From Gyrodactylus bullatarudis (Eukaryota > Platyhelminthes > Monogenea > Gyrodactylidea > Gyrodactylidae), in NCBI GenBank assembly GCA_012064415.1, contig SSNU01000063.1:469977-533976 (forward strand): a stretch of 64,000 nucleotides of DNA. The letters run 5' to 3'. Below the pieces are notes generated by a model, which had not been told where the DNA came from, made no database searches, and worked only from the letters and a program-made list of their open reading frames with translations. The position numbers and the translations under genes are program-made. This document shows positions 1-12,700 of the stretch, in pieces; position 1 is the first letter of the stretch, and every line of letters starts with the position of its first letter.

Positions 1-599
1 ATAATATCTATTGTATAATGAATTTGAAAGATTTCCCATGATACAGAAAATTATTATACTTTTGCAAGAAAACACGTTTTGAATGAAAATGATTAGTTTT
101 CTCCCCATTAATATTCTGACTGATTATCGGGAAAGCCCTTAGCCTTTTCTATCTCTAGGAATTTCATTGTCCAATACTAGGAATACTTTGATGGGACATG
201 AACTATAGAATAGAACGAGAAAGGTCTATGGACTCGAGATCTTGGATGCTTTGAAATAAACATAAACTTTCATAATCAATGAATATTGATATAAATTATC
301 TTTTAGATCTCATGTCTTTTCGGAACGTTAAAGCATGCATACGCACTTGGCCCTGTCAAAAGTAAGTTTTTATCCTCATAAATAATTACAAAACAGTAAT
401 TCGCATCACATAGACTTTGATCACAAACCCTGAAAAAATCACCAGTGTACCTAAAAAATTTTTTTTTCATCACCACCAGTGTTATTATTATCATTAATTA
501 ATGTCAAAAAAACGCCACAAGTTCTACAAAGCGTTTTGAAAACCCAACGTTAAAACATACACCATAATGTGAAAATTAATATTTTATGATATTATACCG

Positions 600-1040
600 G
601 TGGCTGTACCATATAATAGAAAAATTAAAAAACATTAGTGTTTTATGTTTTAATGTTTCATATTTTAAGAAGTAAGGACTGGTGCTTTATTACTCAATAT
701 ACCCGTCTTTCAAATCCTCTAAGAAATGAAAATGTCTAAAGAGAAAACACCTGAAGCATACTTCTCTCTCAGATTCTAGATCAGTTTTTTGAATTTTTAA
801 TTACATGTAACCATCACAGATAGGCATCTATCATGTTAATACCAGGCTCGCTAATTATTCCTTTAACTATTTTCCATGAATAAAAAACGATTTAAAACAT
901 ATACCATATTATATACCATATGAGAAATAAAGTATAACATTATACTATACCATAGGTCAATTACTAACCATATCAGTAAATAGCACAGTCATCTTATACC
1001 ATATAAGTAAAATGAAGGGATAGTTATACCATATCTGTAA
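600..1040. repeat. scattered ATACCATAT motif cluster
   Basis: Variants of (A/T)TACCATAT occur near 607, 902, 915, 950, 969, 996 and 1027 in about 440 bases. Spacing is irregular, so this is not a clean tandem array. It may be a decayed minisatellite or simply AT-rich sequence. Confidence 0.4.
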
Positions 1041-1620
1041 AAACACCTTTGTTTTTTTAGTAACTGAAAAAAGCAATCTAGAGAGACTGAAGGAGGTTAG
1101 AATCAAACTGTTTGACCTTTTGTATAATTTTCTATTTTACCAGCGTTTTACATGCCTTTTATTTTGATTGTGCTATCTTCTCGATCATTCTTGAATTTGA
1201 CAGTGTAGTTTACCATTGCGTGCTCGTATTCTCAACCAGGGTAGGGAACCCCTCTACAAGAGAATCAAGAGTCAAAGTATATTTTCTTTAGGCAAAAAAC
1301 ATAATTTGAGGGACACAAATTTACAAAATAAATTTCTGGGCCATTGGTAAAGGACTGAAAAAAGATTTTGAATTTTTTCAATTTTAGAACAAATTTCACT
1401 ATTATTGGAAATATCTCGGAATTTATAGGTCGAAATTCAAAATGGTGTGTCTTATATGAATATTGATTGAGAAATAAAAACGCTATAGGAAGAAAATTTG
1501 ACTCATTTTTTTCGTATTATATGTCAAATTACTCGAAAACTACACGTTGAAAAATATTTTTTTTTGATATTTCTTAGTTTCACATCGAACTCTACCGGCC
1601 CTCAAAATTTTATTGCTACC

Positions 1621-1651
1621 TACAGTCAGTTGCGAAACTCATTGGCCACCC
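1621..1651. repeat. left copy of a Tc1-type terminal inverted repeat
   Basis: Begins TACAGTCAGTTGCGAAACTC and continues into ATTGGCC. Its reverse complement is at 4182-4212. The TACAGT start and the TTGCGAAA..GGCC pattern resemble Tc1-family transposon ends inserted at TA. The assignment as an element end is inference. Confidence 0.55.
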
Positions 1652-2242
1652 TTGTTCATGAAACTGCGATAAAATTTTCGATATATTTTTGGTCTATTCA
1701 TGTTCTATTCCTACCTAAATACATTACATTAAGTAACATGTAAAGCTTGTGAGATTGACGAAAAGTGGTGGTTGACTGATGAGCTATAGGAACATGTACA
1801 GATTTTACGGGAAGCTCTATCATGCATCATAAATGCAATTTCTTCGATTCCAATAATAAATAATGCATTGAAAAAGGTTTCCTGATGAAAAAATTAAGAT
1901 TTTGCTCTCAATTCACAGTCTTTAAGACAAGAGAATTGGTAAAAGAGTTAAATTCTTGAACTTTTAATGAAATGCCTAACCTGAAATTTTTATTTCTAAA
2001 TTTCAGAGCTATCTATAGCAGACTTTAGATTAATTATATCAGCTTTTTAATGTGTTAATGTCTCAATAATTAAAAAAGTTAATTTTCTCCCTTTTCCTAA
2101 AATCGATTTTGAAAAAGTAAAGTTGAAAAGATAAAACAAAAGAATAAATTTTGAGAAATTAGTTGTTTAAAAAAATAACTTTTTAAATATATTTTAATTC
2201 TCTATACAGAGTCTGTATATTATCTTTTTGACAAACCTAATA

Positions 2243-3080
2243 ATGAATCAAAGATCCCGTCGTGAAAGGCGAAATACCAATAGAAGTTTTGAAGACTTTG
2301 ATCTGGGCAATGAGCCTGTTCGTATCGCACGACCTCGTTAGTTTTATTTATTTGATTTGAAAAGAACGTCGACGTCGTACAGAGCCTTTCCGTGTGGTCT
2401 AGCCTGTAGCTAGACCAAGAAGAAGAACTGATCCTCCTATTGTGGAGCGAATCAGAGAAGAAGAAAGGGAAGTTGCAGCTGAACTAAGGCCAAATAATCC
2501 TAGGAGACCTCTATGGTATAGAAATGAAGAGCTCCATTTTCTGATTAGAGTTGCTGCCCAGAATAATTCATCAAGAACATTTGCTGGATTATTCAGTGTT
2601 AGCAAAAGTACTGTAAATAATATTAGAAATAGTAAGAATAATAATTTTACAAGATTCTAGACATCACTCAACCTCGAGAGGCTCACGTTGGGGGCAGAAA
2701 ATCCTCGATCTCAGCTACTCAGGAGCGAAGAGCTTTACGTATCCTGAGAAATAATTCTAATATGACATTTAAAGATGTACAAACTCAATATTTTCCAAAT
2801 GTGGGTTATTCAGCCTTTTGTAGAATGGCTAAGAAGAATGAATGTTCCTAATTGGCCAACTAATAGCCTGGATCTGAATGCAATTGAAAATATCTTTGGT
2901 TATTAAAAAAGGATGTGTTACACAGCAATACGAGAAGTTGAGGCTGAAGCATCACTCAGTCAAGCCATTGATAAAATGAAAGAGTTAATAGATATCCGAG
3001 TTATAAATAATACAATAACCAGTATGCCACGAAGATTACAAAAATTAATAGACAAAAATGGTGGTCCGATTAACTACTAA
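2243..3080 (+). pseudogene. decayed Tc1/mariner-superfamily transposase
   Basis: Transposase remnant with several frame breaks. From the ATG at 2243 an arginine-rich start runs to a stop at about 2341. A second open segment (about 2442-2660) holds a helix-turn-helix-like stretch (FSVSKSTVNNI), followed in another frame by GGRKSSISATQERRAL and ILRNNSNMTFKDVQ, the usual DNA-binding region of Tc1-like proteins. At 2847-2901 it reads PNWPTNSLDLNAIENIFG, the conserved block holding the last acidic catalytic residue of Tc1/mariner DDE enzymes. The central catalytic part between about 2830 and 2847 is missing, and reading stops soon after the motif. The C-terminal frame ends at TAA 3078-3080. This is a dead copy; it sits in PAK intronic sequence. 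Confidence 0.72.
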
Positions 3081-6000
3081 ATTCTTTAATTTTACATGAA
3101 TTTCTTATATTTTTATTATTAAAGATTTTATTATAATTTTTCTAAATATTATTTTTCATCAAATTGATCGACGAATACATGAAATAATGTTGAGAAATAA
3201 GAAATATTTAACTAAATATTATTAGGTAGCTCAATTCAGTACATTACCAGAAAAATTGTCAAAAATTTTCAGTCATAAAAATTTTTGCCTTTTTACCAAT
3301 AATTCATTTTGATATCCAAAACTAACAAATTTTGTTCTTAAATTAATGATTTATTTAAATAAGATCCTGCTGTGATTACAAATAATTTTCTATTCCAATT
3401 GATGAAAAATTATTCTGAGCTTCTACGAAGATGACGGATGAATCTGAATACTTTTTCGTGAAGACTGACCGATATTCTATATGTAATAAATGTCTGCATT
3501 TTGTTGGTTCTTGCATAAGCTCATAATAAATTATTTTAATCTGATAAATTTTGGCCTTCAATTTTTATTCATCAGTATCCCTATGGCTGGTTTAGGATCA
3601 GGTATAGGGTTTTAGAATATTATTTTTATAAATAAATTATTTTTTGGTTCCATTTACTCCTGGTATTTTGCCCTGATAAGAAACCTGAAAATACAGATTT
3701 TCAATAAAAATTTGATCTGGATTTCACGATCAAATCACTTGTGATCTGATGAACTGATTTTAATGCCCCGATTATTTATGAAATCAGCACTTTTCTACCT
3801 TTCAAACTAGACCATTCGAAGCTCGAGTGAACGTATAATTGATTCACACCCTTTCAATATGTGATCCAAAACCCTGATTTTGATCGGTCGCTTACGAGTA
3901 GACCTACATAAAACAGGTTTTTTTTAGAGTGCTTTTTAAGGGAAATTTTAATGTTCTTATGAAAAAGGACCTTCTCTTTTGTATTAGTTGATAATTTCAA
4001 AGTCTCTAACACCTCTCTGATCATCACAATAAAGCTCCAAAAACTCAATTTCTGACGCTTATAAATTTTGCCCTTGAAAACACGAGTTAAACGGAAAACT
4101 AAATGCACCAATGAATTTTTGATAAAATTTTGATATATATGGTTATTTACGGTATATTACTCCCCAGTTTCTTCGGACTGGAGTGGCCAATGAGTTTCGC
4201 AACTGACTGTACTTTTTTTGCATGATTGTGTAATAATTTATTAATAAAAAACGATATACTTATCTAAGAAACCTTATTAGAGGATCAAAGAAATTTCATT
4301 TTAACTCACCATTTAAGTTATAAATACGTGCAACACCTTTGACATGGCTCTTCCAATAACTCCAACGTAGGATCTCCATAAACTCAGAATTGGTCCGGAA
4401 GAATGTTTTCATGTTCTCGAGATATATGCTTAGAGATGTATTAGTAGAGCTTCTTCTACTGAAGCTGAATGAGAGTAAATAGGTCTTTAACTTTGGTTTC
4501 ATTTATAAAAACCAAAATTGAAGTATGGTAATATTGGTAAAAGACCAGTGTGACTTTTCATTGAAAACTTTTCAATAATAACCAATGGTCTGAGAAATTT
4601 GTAAAGGTATCTTGGTCGGGTTCTTTTAGATTGGTTTTAGATGAGGATTACTTGTACCAACTGTGAGGGGAGCTCTATATTATAGAGTCTATAACCCAAT
4701 TTAAAAATAATGAACCTGAGAAATAGCATAATTTGAAGATGGCGGAAACAAGATAATGTGAGCAGATGAAATCTTGTACTAAAATTAAACAGTTCATAAG
4801 GAGATACACCTAAATTTCTTCTCTTGACAGTAGAAATTCTCATTTTTTATTTAATTTCACAAAAATTTCATATTTGTGTGAAAATTAAACAAAAACTCTA
4901 AAGATGATTATAATATTGTTTGTTTCATTTGGTTTGGCTAAATTTCAATTTGAAATTAGTAAATAAGAAATTATTATTTTTGAAAAATAAAAAAACGAAT
5001 CACTAAATAGATATCATATTGAATGATATTTTCGCAAGAATCTCGGGCGATCACTGAAAACAGTTTTCAGGATAATTTTCAATGAAAACTAATTATTTCA
5101 AGAGATATATTGACAATTAAACAAAATAATTTAAGAAATTCTTGAGAGAAATAAAACTTGAAACCTCGGCATGTCAAGTTATCATTGTAATTATCAGAAA
5201 TTTATTAAAAATTTAAAAATGATAATGCTAATGAGATTGTATTGTTAAACTGCATACCGCATTTATCAATAAAGTGTATATATGTGAATCTGAGGCTGTA
5301 GAAAAAGATGAAATAATTGTCTTGATAATAGATTTACAGACACAAATTCTTCCAAAATTTCTCATAAATAAATTAAATCAAAAGTTTATTTACAAAATAT
5401 GATCCATTTTAGTGTTACTGTGGCGTATTAAATTAAATCATGAGTGAAGATTAATTTTTCTTTTTCATAATAAAATAACAATAATAATGTTTTGGCATGT
5501 TTCAAATGAAAATCTCTGGAAGAGAGAGACTAACCCCCTTGGGATATTTCATCACCATACTTGTGTGTGTGTCTTTGATACATCATTTCATATATAGATT
5601 TGTGTATTATCGTATAGTACATTGGGCATGAAAGGGAGGAAATTTCGGGAAGAGAGTAGGGAGTTTTTCTTCGAGAATAACAAATAAATCAATGAGCAAT
5701 AACTCGAGTAAGTGAGTGAGTGAAGTAAAAGCAAAAAAAAACAGAATTTTTGTTCAACAGATTATTACAATTCCCATTGGACATTGGAGAGGAGTGAGGA
5801 CAGAGGAGGGAAATCTTTAGGCATCTTTGAATTTTGATTGATCTTTGGCAACGAGAATGAGGGGTATGAGACAACTGGGAGCCTTTGAGTACTTTATTAT
5901 AAAGGGATGCTGGAGAGAGAGAGGAAAGAAATATTTAGAATCCTATATTATCCATTTGAACCAGTAACTAGGGCCACAAAAATGTGTACGAAAATCTCTT

Positions 6001-6724
6001 GTCAAATTTTAAGTTTTCTATCAAATTTATTGACATGTATTCAACACTAAGTTGGAGATAATTTTATAAAATTATCGATATACAAGTGAAGGACTCTACT
6101 CTAACCATCCTTTACTTAAATTAGGCTTACTTTGAACCAATGAGGGGGCAAGAAAACACTGTCAACCAATGAAATTCAATTACATCAATTTTGTGAATTA
6201 CTACAATAACTGGGAAAAATGATTTTAATTGAATTCAAATTTAGATAGTGGTTAATCTAATTTAGAGTTAAATTATTTCTGTAGATTGAAATGTTAAGAA
6301 AATTGGTACGTCACTTCTACGAGGAGTTTGTTTTGTTACTAATATGATTTTAGTATGATTAGCTGTTTTGAATCTAGGAGGCTTAAAGAACTCTATCGAA
6401 ATAAGCTAAAGGATTTATTTTCAAATGAACATTGAGTCTATTTTACATTTAAATTTTTCTCTATTATGAACATTGCTGAATTTTGGTCCAAAATACACCT
6501 ACAGACCCAAAGAGAAACTGACTGAATTTGCTGAATTCATCTAACAATTTATGTTGTGTCTATCTGTATATAATAATAAGTAATACGACTTTTTATTCTT
6601 GAACAAGATGAGGACTCTTTAGTATAAGTAGTAGTCAAGTTAAGATTCGAAATTGATGTAAAATATACAAATTTATGGCTCATATTTATTAATAACTCTC
6701 GTGTTGTGAAATTCAGAGACTAAC
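3081..6724. other. noncoding, likely PAK intron
   Basis: Apart from the inverted-repeat copy at 4182-4212, no exon, RNA gene or coding-like segment is convincing. I searched for the missing PAK C-terminal exon (HPFL-type start) here and did not find it. Short GT-rich tracts occur around 5560-5580. Confidence 0.5.
4182..4212. repeat. right copy of a Tc1-type terminal inverted repeat
   Basis: AGTGGCCAATGAGTTTCGCA followed by ACTGACTGTA is the reverse complement of 1621-1651. Together the two copies would bracket about 2.6 kb containing the dead transposase, longer than a usual 1.2-1.7 kb Tc1 element, so extra insertions or two elements are possible. Confidence 0.55.
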
Positions 6725-9700
6725 CATGAGTAGTTGGCCAGCAGTGGACCTTTTTTCAACGTCTACTTCGAGACACTTGTGGAGAAAATCGACAAATTCT
6801 CCACTCATTTTATCTTTATCCTTAATTTCCGGCCTTCCATTTGTAGCTATTAAATAGAGGGCCTTGATGGGATGTTCATTGAGGTAGGGCGGTTCCCCCT
6901 CCACCATCTCCAGAGCCATTATGCCCAGAGACCAAATGTCAACTTTCGGTCCATATTGCTTCCTAGTGACAACTTCAGGTGCCATCCAGTATGGTGTCCC
7001 AACCATGGTACAACGCTTTGATTCACCCGGATCAAGACGGGCACAAAATCCAAAATCTGTCAACTTTACAGACCCATCCAGGCCTAATAAAATATTGTCT
7101 GATTTGATATCACGATGAATGACATTGTTGGCATGAAGAAACTCGATTGCCTTTAAACACTTTAAAGAAGGACAAAAGAGAGAATTATAAATTTAATTTA
7201 AATTTTTCATCACAATTTGAATAAAATGCATAGATTCTAATCATGAGTTATTATTTTATTGGAGGAGGAATTTAATTATTTATTTTTTTCGTCTTTTTGT
7301 CAGCTAACTTTCTTACTTTCTTCAGAGTGGCAGAAACAACAAAAGACAAGACATGTAAAAAACGTGATGGACAGCAAAAGAGAGAATAAAATTTTCAAAG
7401 ACTTTATTCTTTTCGTTTAGAAATGATGAACAATACAGGATACAGTATTACAGTTAAAGATTCTTTCTCTCTATGTATATTTAAATTTTATTCATTGCGC
7501 AACATCAAAATGATGCCCGAAACAACAACCCTCTCGACTTGAATTAAAGAATTATTGTACTGTGTGAGAAAAAGTCCTGTGTTATTCCTTGAATGTACTC
7601 CACCTCCCCGTCTCTATCCATATCCAGAGAGTGTGATGAAAAGTCCAAGTGATTAAAAAAAACACACAAATTCCTTACACATTCATCACTATGTGTATTA
7701 CAATAGACATAGGCTAGGCTGAAGAATACATTCATTTTACTCAGTCTTTTTGGACGGTTTAATTCTCTAGAAGAACTTTTTGTTAGTTGCTCTCAAATGG
7801 TGTTTTATGAATAAAAATCCATCGACTTCCTCTTGACTAAAGTTTAATTCGAAAAAAAGAAACTGTACTCTTTATTTATAATTGATTAAGAAATTTTATT
7901 AAAAATTAAGAGGGAAAGATGGAGATCTCTTTTATGTGTATAGAATTTTATGACATGGAAAACACACAAAAAGAGAAAGAGATTGAAAGAGTGCCTAAAA
8001 TAAGAAATATATACGTAAGTATCTGCAATGGGATTAATTAATGATCTCAAACATACAAACTATAGACTACGATGCAATACTAACAAGTAAATGCTACGTT
8101 GATGATATTAATAATTGGATTGCAGATAATAGGTGGAAAAGAGGTTCATGTTAGATTGATGGAGAGAGTCATAGGATTCGTCTATATTCGTCCTATTCAC
8201 GATGAATTTGAAAGTTTAGGATTTTTACAAAACTCTACATCTTTTGATCAAGAGGCACACAGTCTTTTTTATCGATTTAAGAAAAATAAATTTTGATTTC
8301 AAGGTGATTTTTCAGCTTTTTTTTACTTTGAGTTGAAATGTTTTTCAGGATCGCTACAATACAAGGAAAACAAAAATATTATTAAATGAGATTCTAGGAA
8401 ACAACCCCTTGGTCATGTGAGAGTCAACTCCCAATAGAAGACCGATTTACTCCAAAAAAGTGATCGAAATTTAATGATTCACGCGGATCCTGGTAATGAG
8501 TAACCAATGACAAATTGACTAACGCCAAGAATCTGCATGTGTAAAAATAGGTTTAATCTAATTCTGCTTGTGTTAATATGTTTAGATAATCTCGGAGGTC
8601 GGTTCAAATTAACGGTTATATAAAAAATTTAAAGATTAAAGCAAACATAAAGGTCCCATGAAGGTGCCACACAACCCTGTGAGCCTAAAGCATGGAATTT
8701 TGACTTGAATTCGTAGAGTGTATTGATGAATTCTGAGAGGAGTAATCGATAGTATTTTGAATTGAAATAATCAAAACAAGAAAAGAGGAGCGAGATTGAT
8801 CAAATATATAGTCCAGGTAAACATCAATGGAATATGTGTATCAGTCACACTATCTCTCACACTAAACAATGCTGACATTTTGCAATCTTTCAATATACAC
8901 ACAGAAATCTCTCTTTCTCTTCTTAAAGTGTCAAGCTGCTCTTGGTTTAAGACAATCGCACTGTACTATAGTCGGATTACTATTCTATTTATATTTTAAT
9001 CCTCAATTCAATTATTATCAACTACGTAAGGTAATGAAGCTACAGTCGGTGGATCGGTTGTTGAAAGAATGGATTTTCTCGACCTAACGAATGTTATTTG
9101 AAAAAATATCTATTAAGATGAGTCTGTCTCACTGTACTACTGTATATACTTTGGTTAAAGACAGAAAAAGATGCCATTTGAAGATTAAAATGTTTTGTAT
9201 TTTTAAGGAATGTAGATGAGAAGTAAAACTACTTTGTCTGTAGATGATATCTTGGATTTTGTCTATGTACCCTGCTCAATGATACTCTAACTAATCATAT
9301 CCATACTTGTTAGACTGTTTTTCTTCAGATTTTGTCCTCATTTCATTCAGAGTAAATAATACCTAGAAACTCTCAAAAGCAACAGGCTAGAAAAGTAAAT
9401 TTGAGTATTTGAAGGTATTCTGAAGGGAATTGTGGACTAAAACTATTACATATACTATATTATTACTGTAATCACTTTCGAGGATTGGAAATTTAGCAGT
9501 TTAATATCTGTCAAGTAAACCTTTTGTTCTCAACTTGATTCTCAGCTGAGTAAGGACCACCCACATTGAGGAATACAAGTTTTTAGAATATAAAAAATGC
9601 CAAAGATGATAAGAGTAGACTTACTTCACGACAAACAGTGGATATTTGATTTTCCTCCATAACTGTTTCTGTGACAACTTCAGTGAGATTGCCACCATCC

Positions 9701-12700
9701 AAATATTCCATGACTACCCATAACTCACTCTCGCCAATCAGATAGGAATCGAGATAATTGATGACATTAGAATGATGATTGGCCTTCATCACTTGAATCT
9801 CATTGATGATTAATTCTTTCTTGGGCTGTTGTTTGAGATCCATTTGTTTGATTGCAACAGGTTGCTTACTCGATCGAATTATCCCCATATAGACAATTCC
9901 AGATGCACTGAAATCAATAAAAGGGCAAATTACATTACAATATCTTCAATCACTATAGTCTGTTTGTATTCAAATAAAACCCAGAAGAAATCTTTGCATA
10001 TTTTTGTTTGGTTTCAGTCTGAACCTTTTAGAATATGCTAAATATTGATTACTTTTAGACCATAAAAATTGGCTAAAAGATGACATTTTTGAATTCTACA
10101 GGTATGGATTTTCGATAAAATGTTCCTGAAAATTTACATATTTACTTGAAACAAGTCATCTTTAAATTGTCATAACTTTTCAATAGTACTTTATTCCAAA
10201 GAATATCAGTGCTTCTTTCAGAAAAGTGATAATATAAAGTACTAAAGTAAGGTGTAAGTGTAAATTATATGACCCAGTGGAGCTTGAAGAATAAATTACA
10301 ATCATTTAACGAAATTAGTGGACAATTTTTTGAAATTAGATAAGACGTTGACAAAATTAATGAGCAAGTTCCCAAAATAAGAAAAATAAGGGGTTTCTCA
10401 AAATTAGCGTCCATTTTCTTGAATCTAGTGGAATACTTGAACTAAATTGCTAAATTAAGAGAATATATGGGAGAGTTTATCGAAATGAAAAGTTTTTCAA
10501 TATTAGTCAAGAAGCCTAATGTTATTATAATACAATTTTCAAAGCCAAGAACTTATCTACTTGGTGCTGGATATTTTCTCACAAGCCTACTGTTGTTCCT
10601 TTAGTTTAGTAGAGGTAAATTTCACCCTGATGAAAAACAAATCTTGCAATAATCTATAGAGTCTACCGATAGATGGATGAAGAAAATCTCACATGAGAGA
10701 ATGCGTGAAGATTTGTACAACATGTTTTTGTTGTTCTGGTTGTTTTTATATTCACATGTTCCATATTCATTCCACGTTTTTTTGTTTCATGAGAGAAACT
10801 TGGAAATTTTCTCGATCCTCAACACCAAAAATATTTTTATACCATAATTCAATTTCAATTTGATTTACCTCTCAGATTTAACTAATTGGTAAATATTTTT
10901 AAATCTCTCTTGAAAGAGATCAGACTCACCCTTGGCCAATTTTCTTGAGTTTTTCATACTTTTCATTGGGATCGCCCCTTGAGACAATGCGCAAAAGCTG
11001 TTCCCGAATCTGATCATCACTGAGACGCATTTTCGACGAATTCTTGGCGTCATTTTGACTCGACGTATTCATTTTTCCGGTTCCATTATCATTATTATTA
11101 TTATTAGCATGAGGGCTGTCTTGGCTTTTCTTGTTCAAGACTTCATCAGAACTGTTAATTTTTGGCTGTCCATTGAATTCTTTCCTGACTAATTTAGGAG
11201 TTTCCTGTCTATGATCTGGCTCGGATATTTTCCTAGTCAACTTTGGATCTTCTGATTGGGACTTTTGGATAACTTGAAAAGGTTTTGGGCTCTTCTTTAC
11301 AATAGCATCTGTTTCAAGGTTGTTATTTGGCAAAGGTGTCGAGGACTTTTGGAAAATTTCTGAGGTTGAGTCATATCCAGGAAGGTCATCTTCATCGTAG
11401 TCAGGTTGCAGTTTATTTTTGGCCTTTGGAGTTACTAAAAAGAGAGATTTAATTAGAATACATTCATCAGATATGTTCTCATTTTGGCTTTAGAAAGATT
11501 TGAAATTGCTTTCTATGATGGGTTATAACCATTTGAGGTGTATCTTATATTTGAGGCAAGCCGGTTTTTCATCATTTGAATCATCAAATTCAAGTGTTGA
11601 TTGATGTACATTCAGTTCACATTTTAATCACACAAGCTTTCAACGTATTCGCAGGGGTATAAGACACATTGCCGATAGTTCGTGTTATATATACGTATAT
11701 AATATATGTATATGTATATATATTAGTGATGATGAGTATTTAACCAGAATTTGAGTCAAAGGAAACTTCCAATTAAAATTTAGACTACTTCATTGCAATA
11801 CTACTGATATATTTGATGAATTTTTTAAGATACAGAGGGGAAGGGAAATGTTAGCCTCCATAATTGTAAATATAAAGAGCCAAGAGATGACTTTATGCCG
11901 CAGTATCATCATGTAAAAAAGAGATGGGGATATTCGACAAAAGAAATATCTCATGAAATGGAATACCAAAATAGCCAAATGTAACAACGGGGATGAAAGT
12001 TGGGAATCTATGATCTTTATCATAATTTTGAACCAAGTAATTCTTCAGGGGAGCTACTCGGCATGGATTGACTATAACGTTGTTCGCTTGCTACCTGACT
12101 ATGTTGTCGTCCAGCTTGTATTGGTCTATCTGTAGAATAAGAAAGAGGAGAGAAAGGTGTAGTATTTCTTAAAAAATAAGGATTTCTGTGACAATCACAA
12201 TAATTTTTATAATTCTTATTTTTTAAGAAATACTACACTTTTCTCTCCTCTTTCTTATTCTACAGATAGAACAATACAAACCAGAAGACAACATAGTCAG
12301 GTAACAAACGAACAACGTTATAGTCAATTTATGATCTTTAGGATAGACCTTGATTTTTTCATCAGAAATTAGAATATGTTAAAGATGTTTTGGAATCCTA
12401 CTCATGTTGCCAACTCTTACGATTTGAAGAAAAACATTCTGGAGAAAAATTTTTTTAATTAAAAAATATGGTCATTTTTCGTATTTCGATTTGGCACCAA
12501 AATCCCATTTGTTTGAACAGGAAATTTTTATTGATTTCAAAGTGGGAGAGTATTCAAAAGTTGATTGTCAGGATGAAAATAAGACAAGAAAGCCGAATAT
12601 GCTGAATCTGTTCTAATGCATAATTTCATTACCGTTCGGGAGTCGAATTTCGATTTTTCGATCATTCTCACTTTGAAATCAATAAAAATTTTCGAAAAAA

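Larger units (their letters stand above)
1..2242. other. noncoding, probably last PAK intron, left part
   Basis: AT-rich sequence with no convincing exon on either strand. It holds a cluster of ATACCATAT-like motifs (about 600-1040) and one half of an inverted repeat resembling a Tc1-type terminus (1621-1651). If the PAK terminal exon lies beyond the left edge, this is intronic. Confidence 0.5.
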
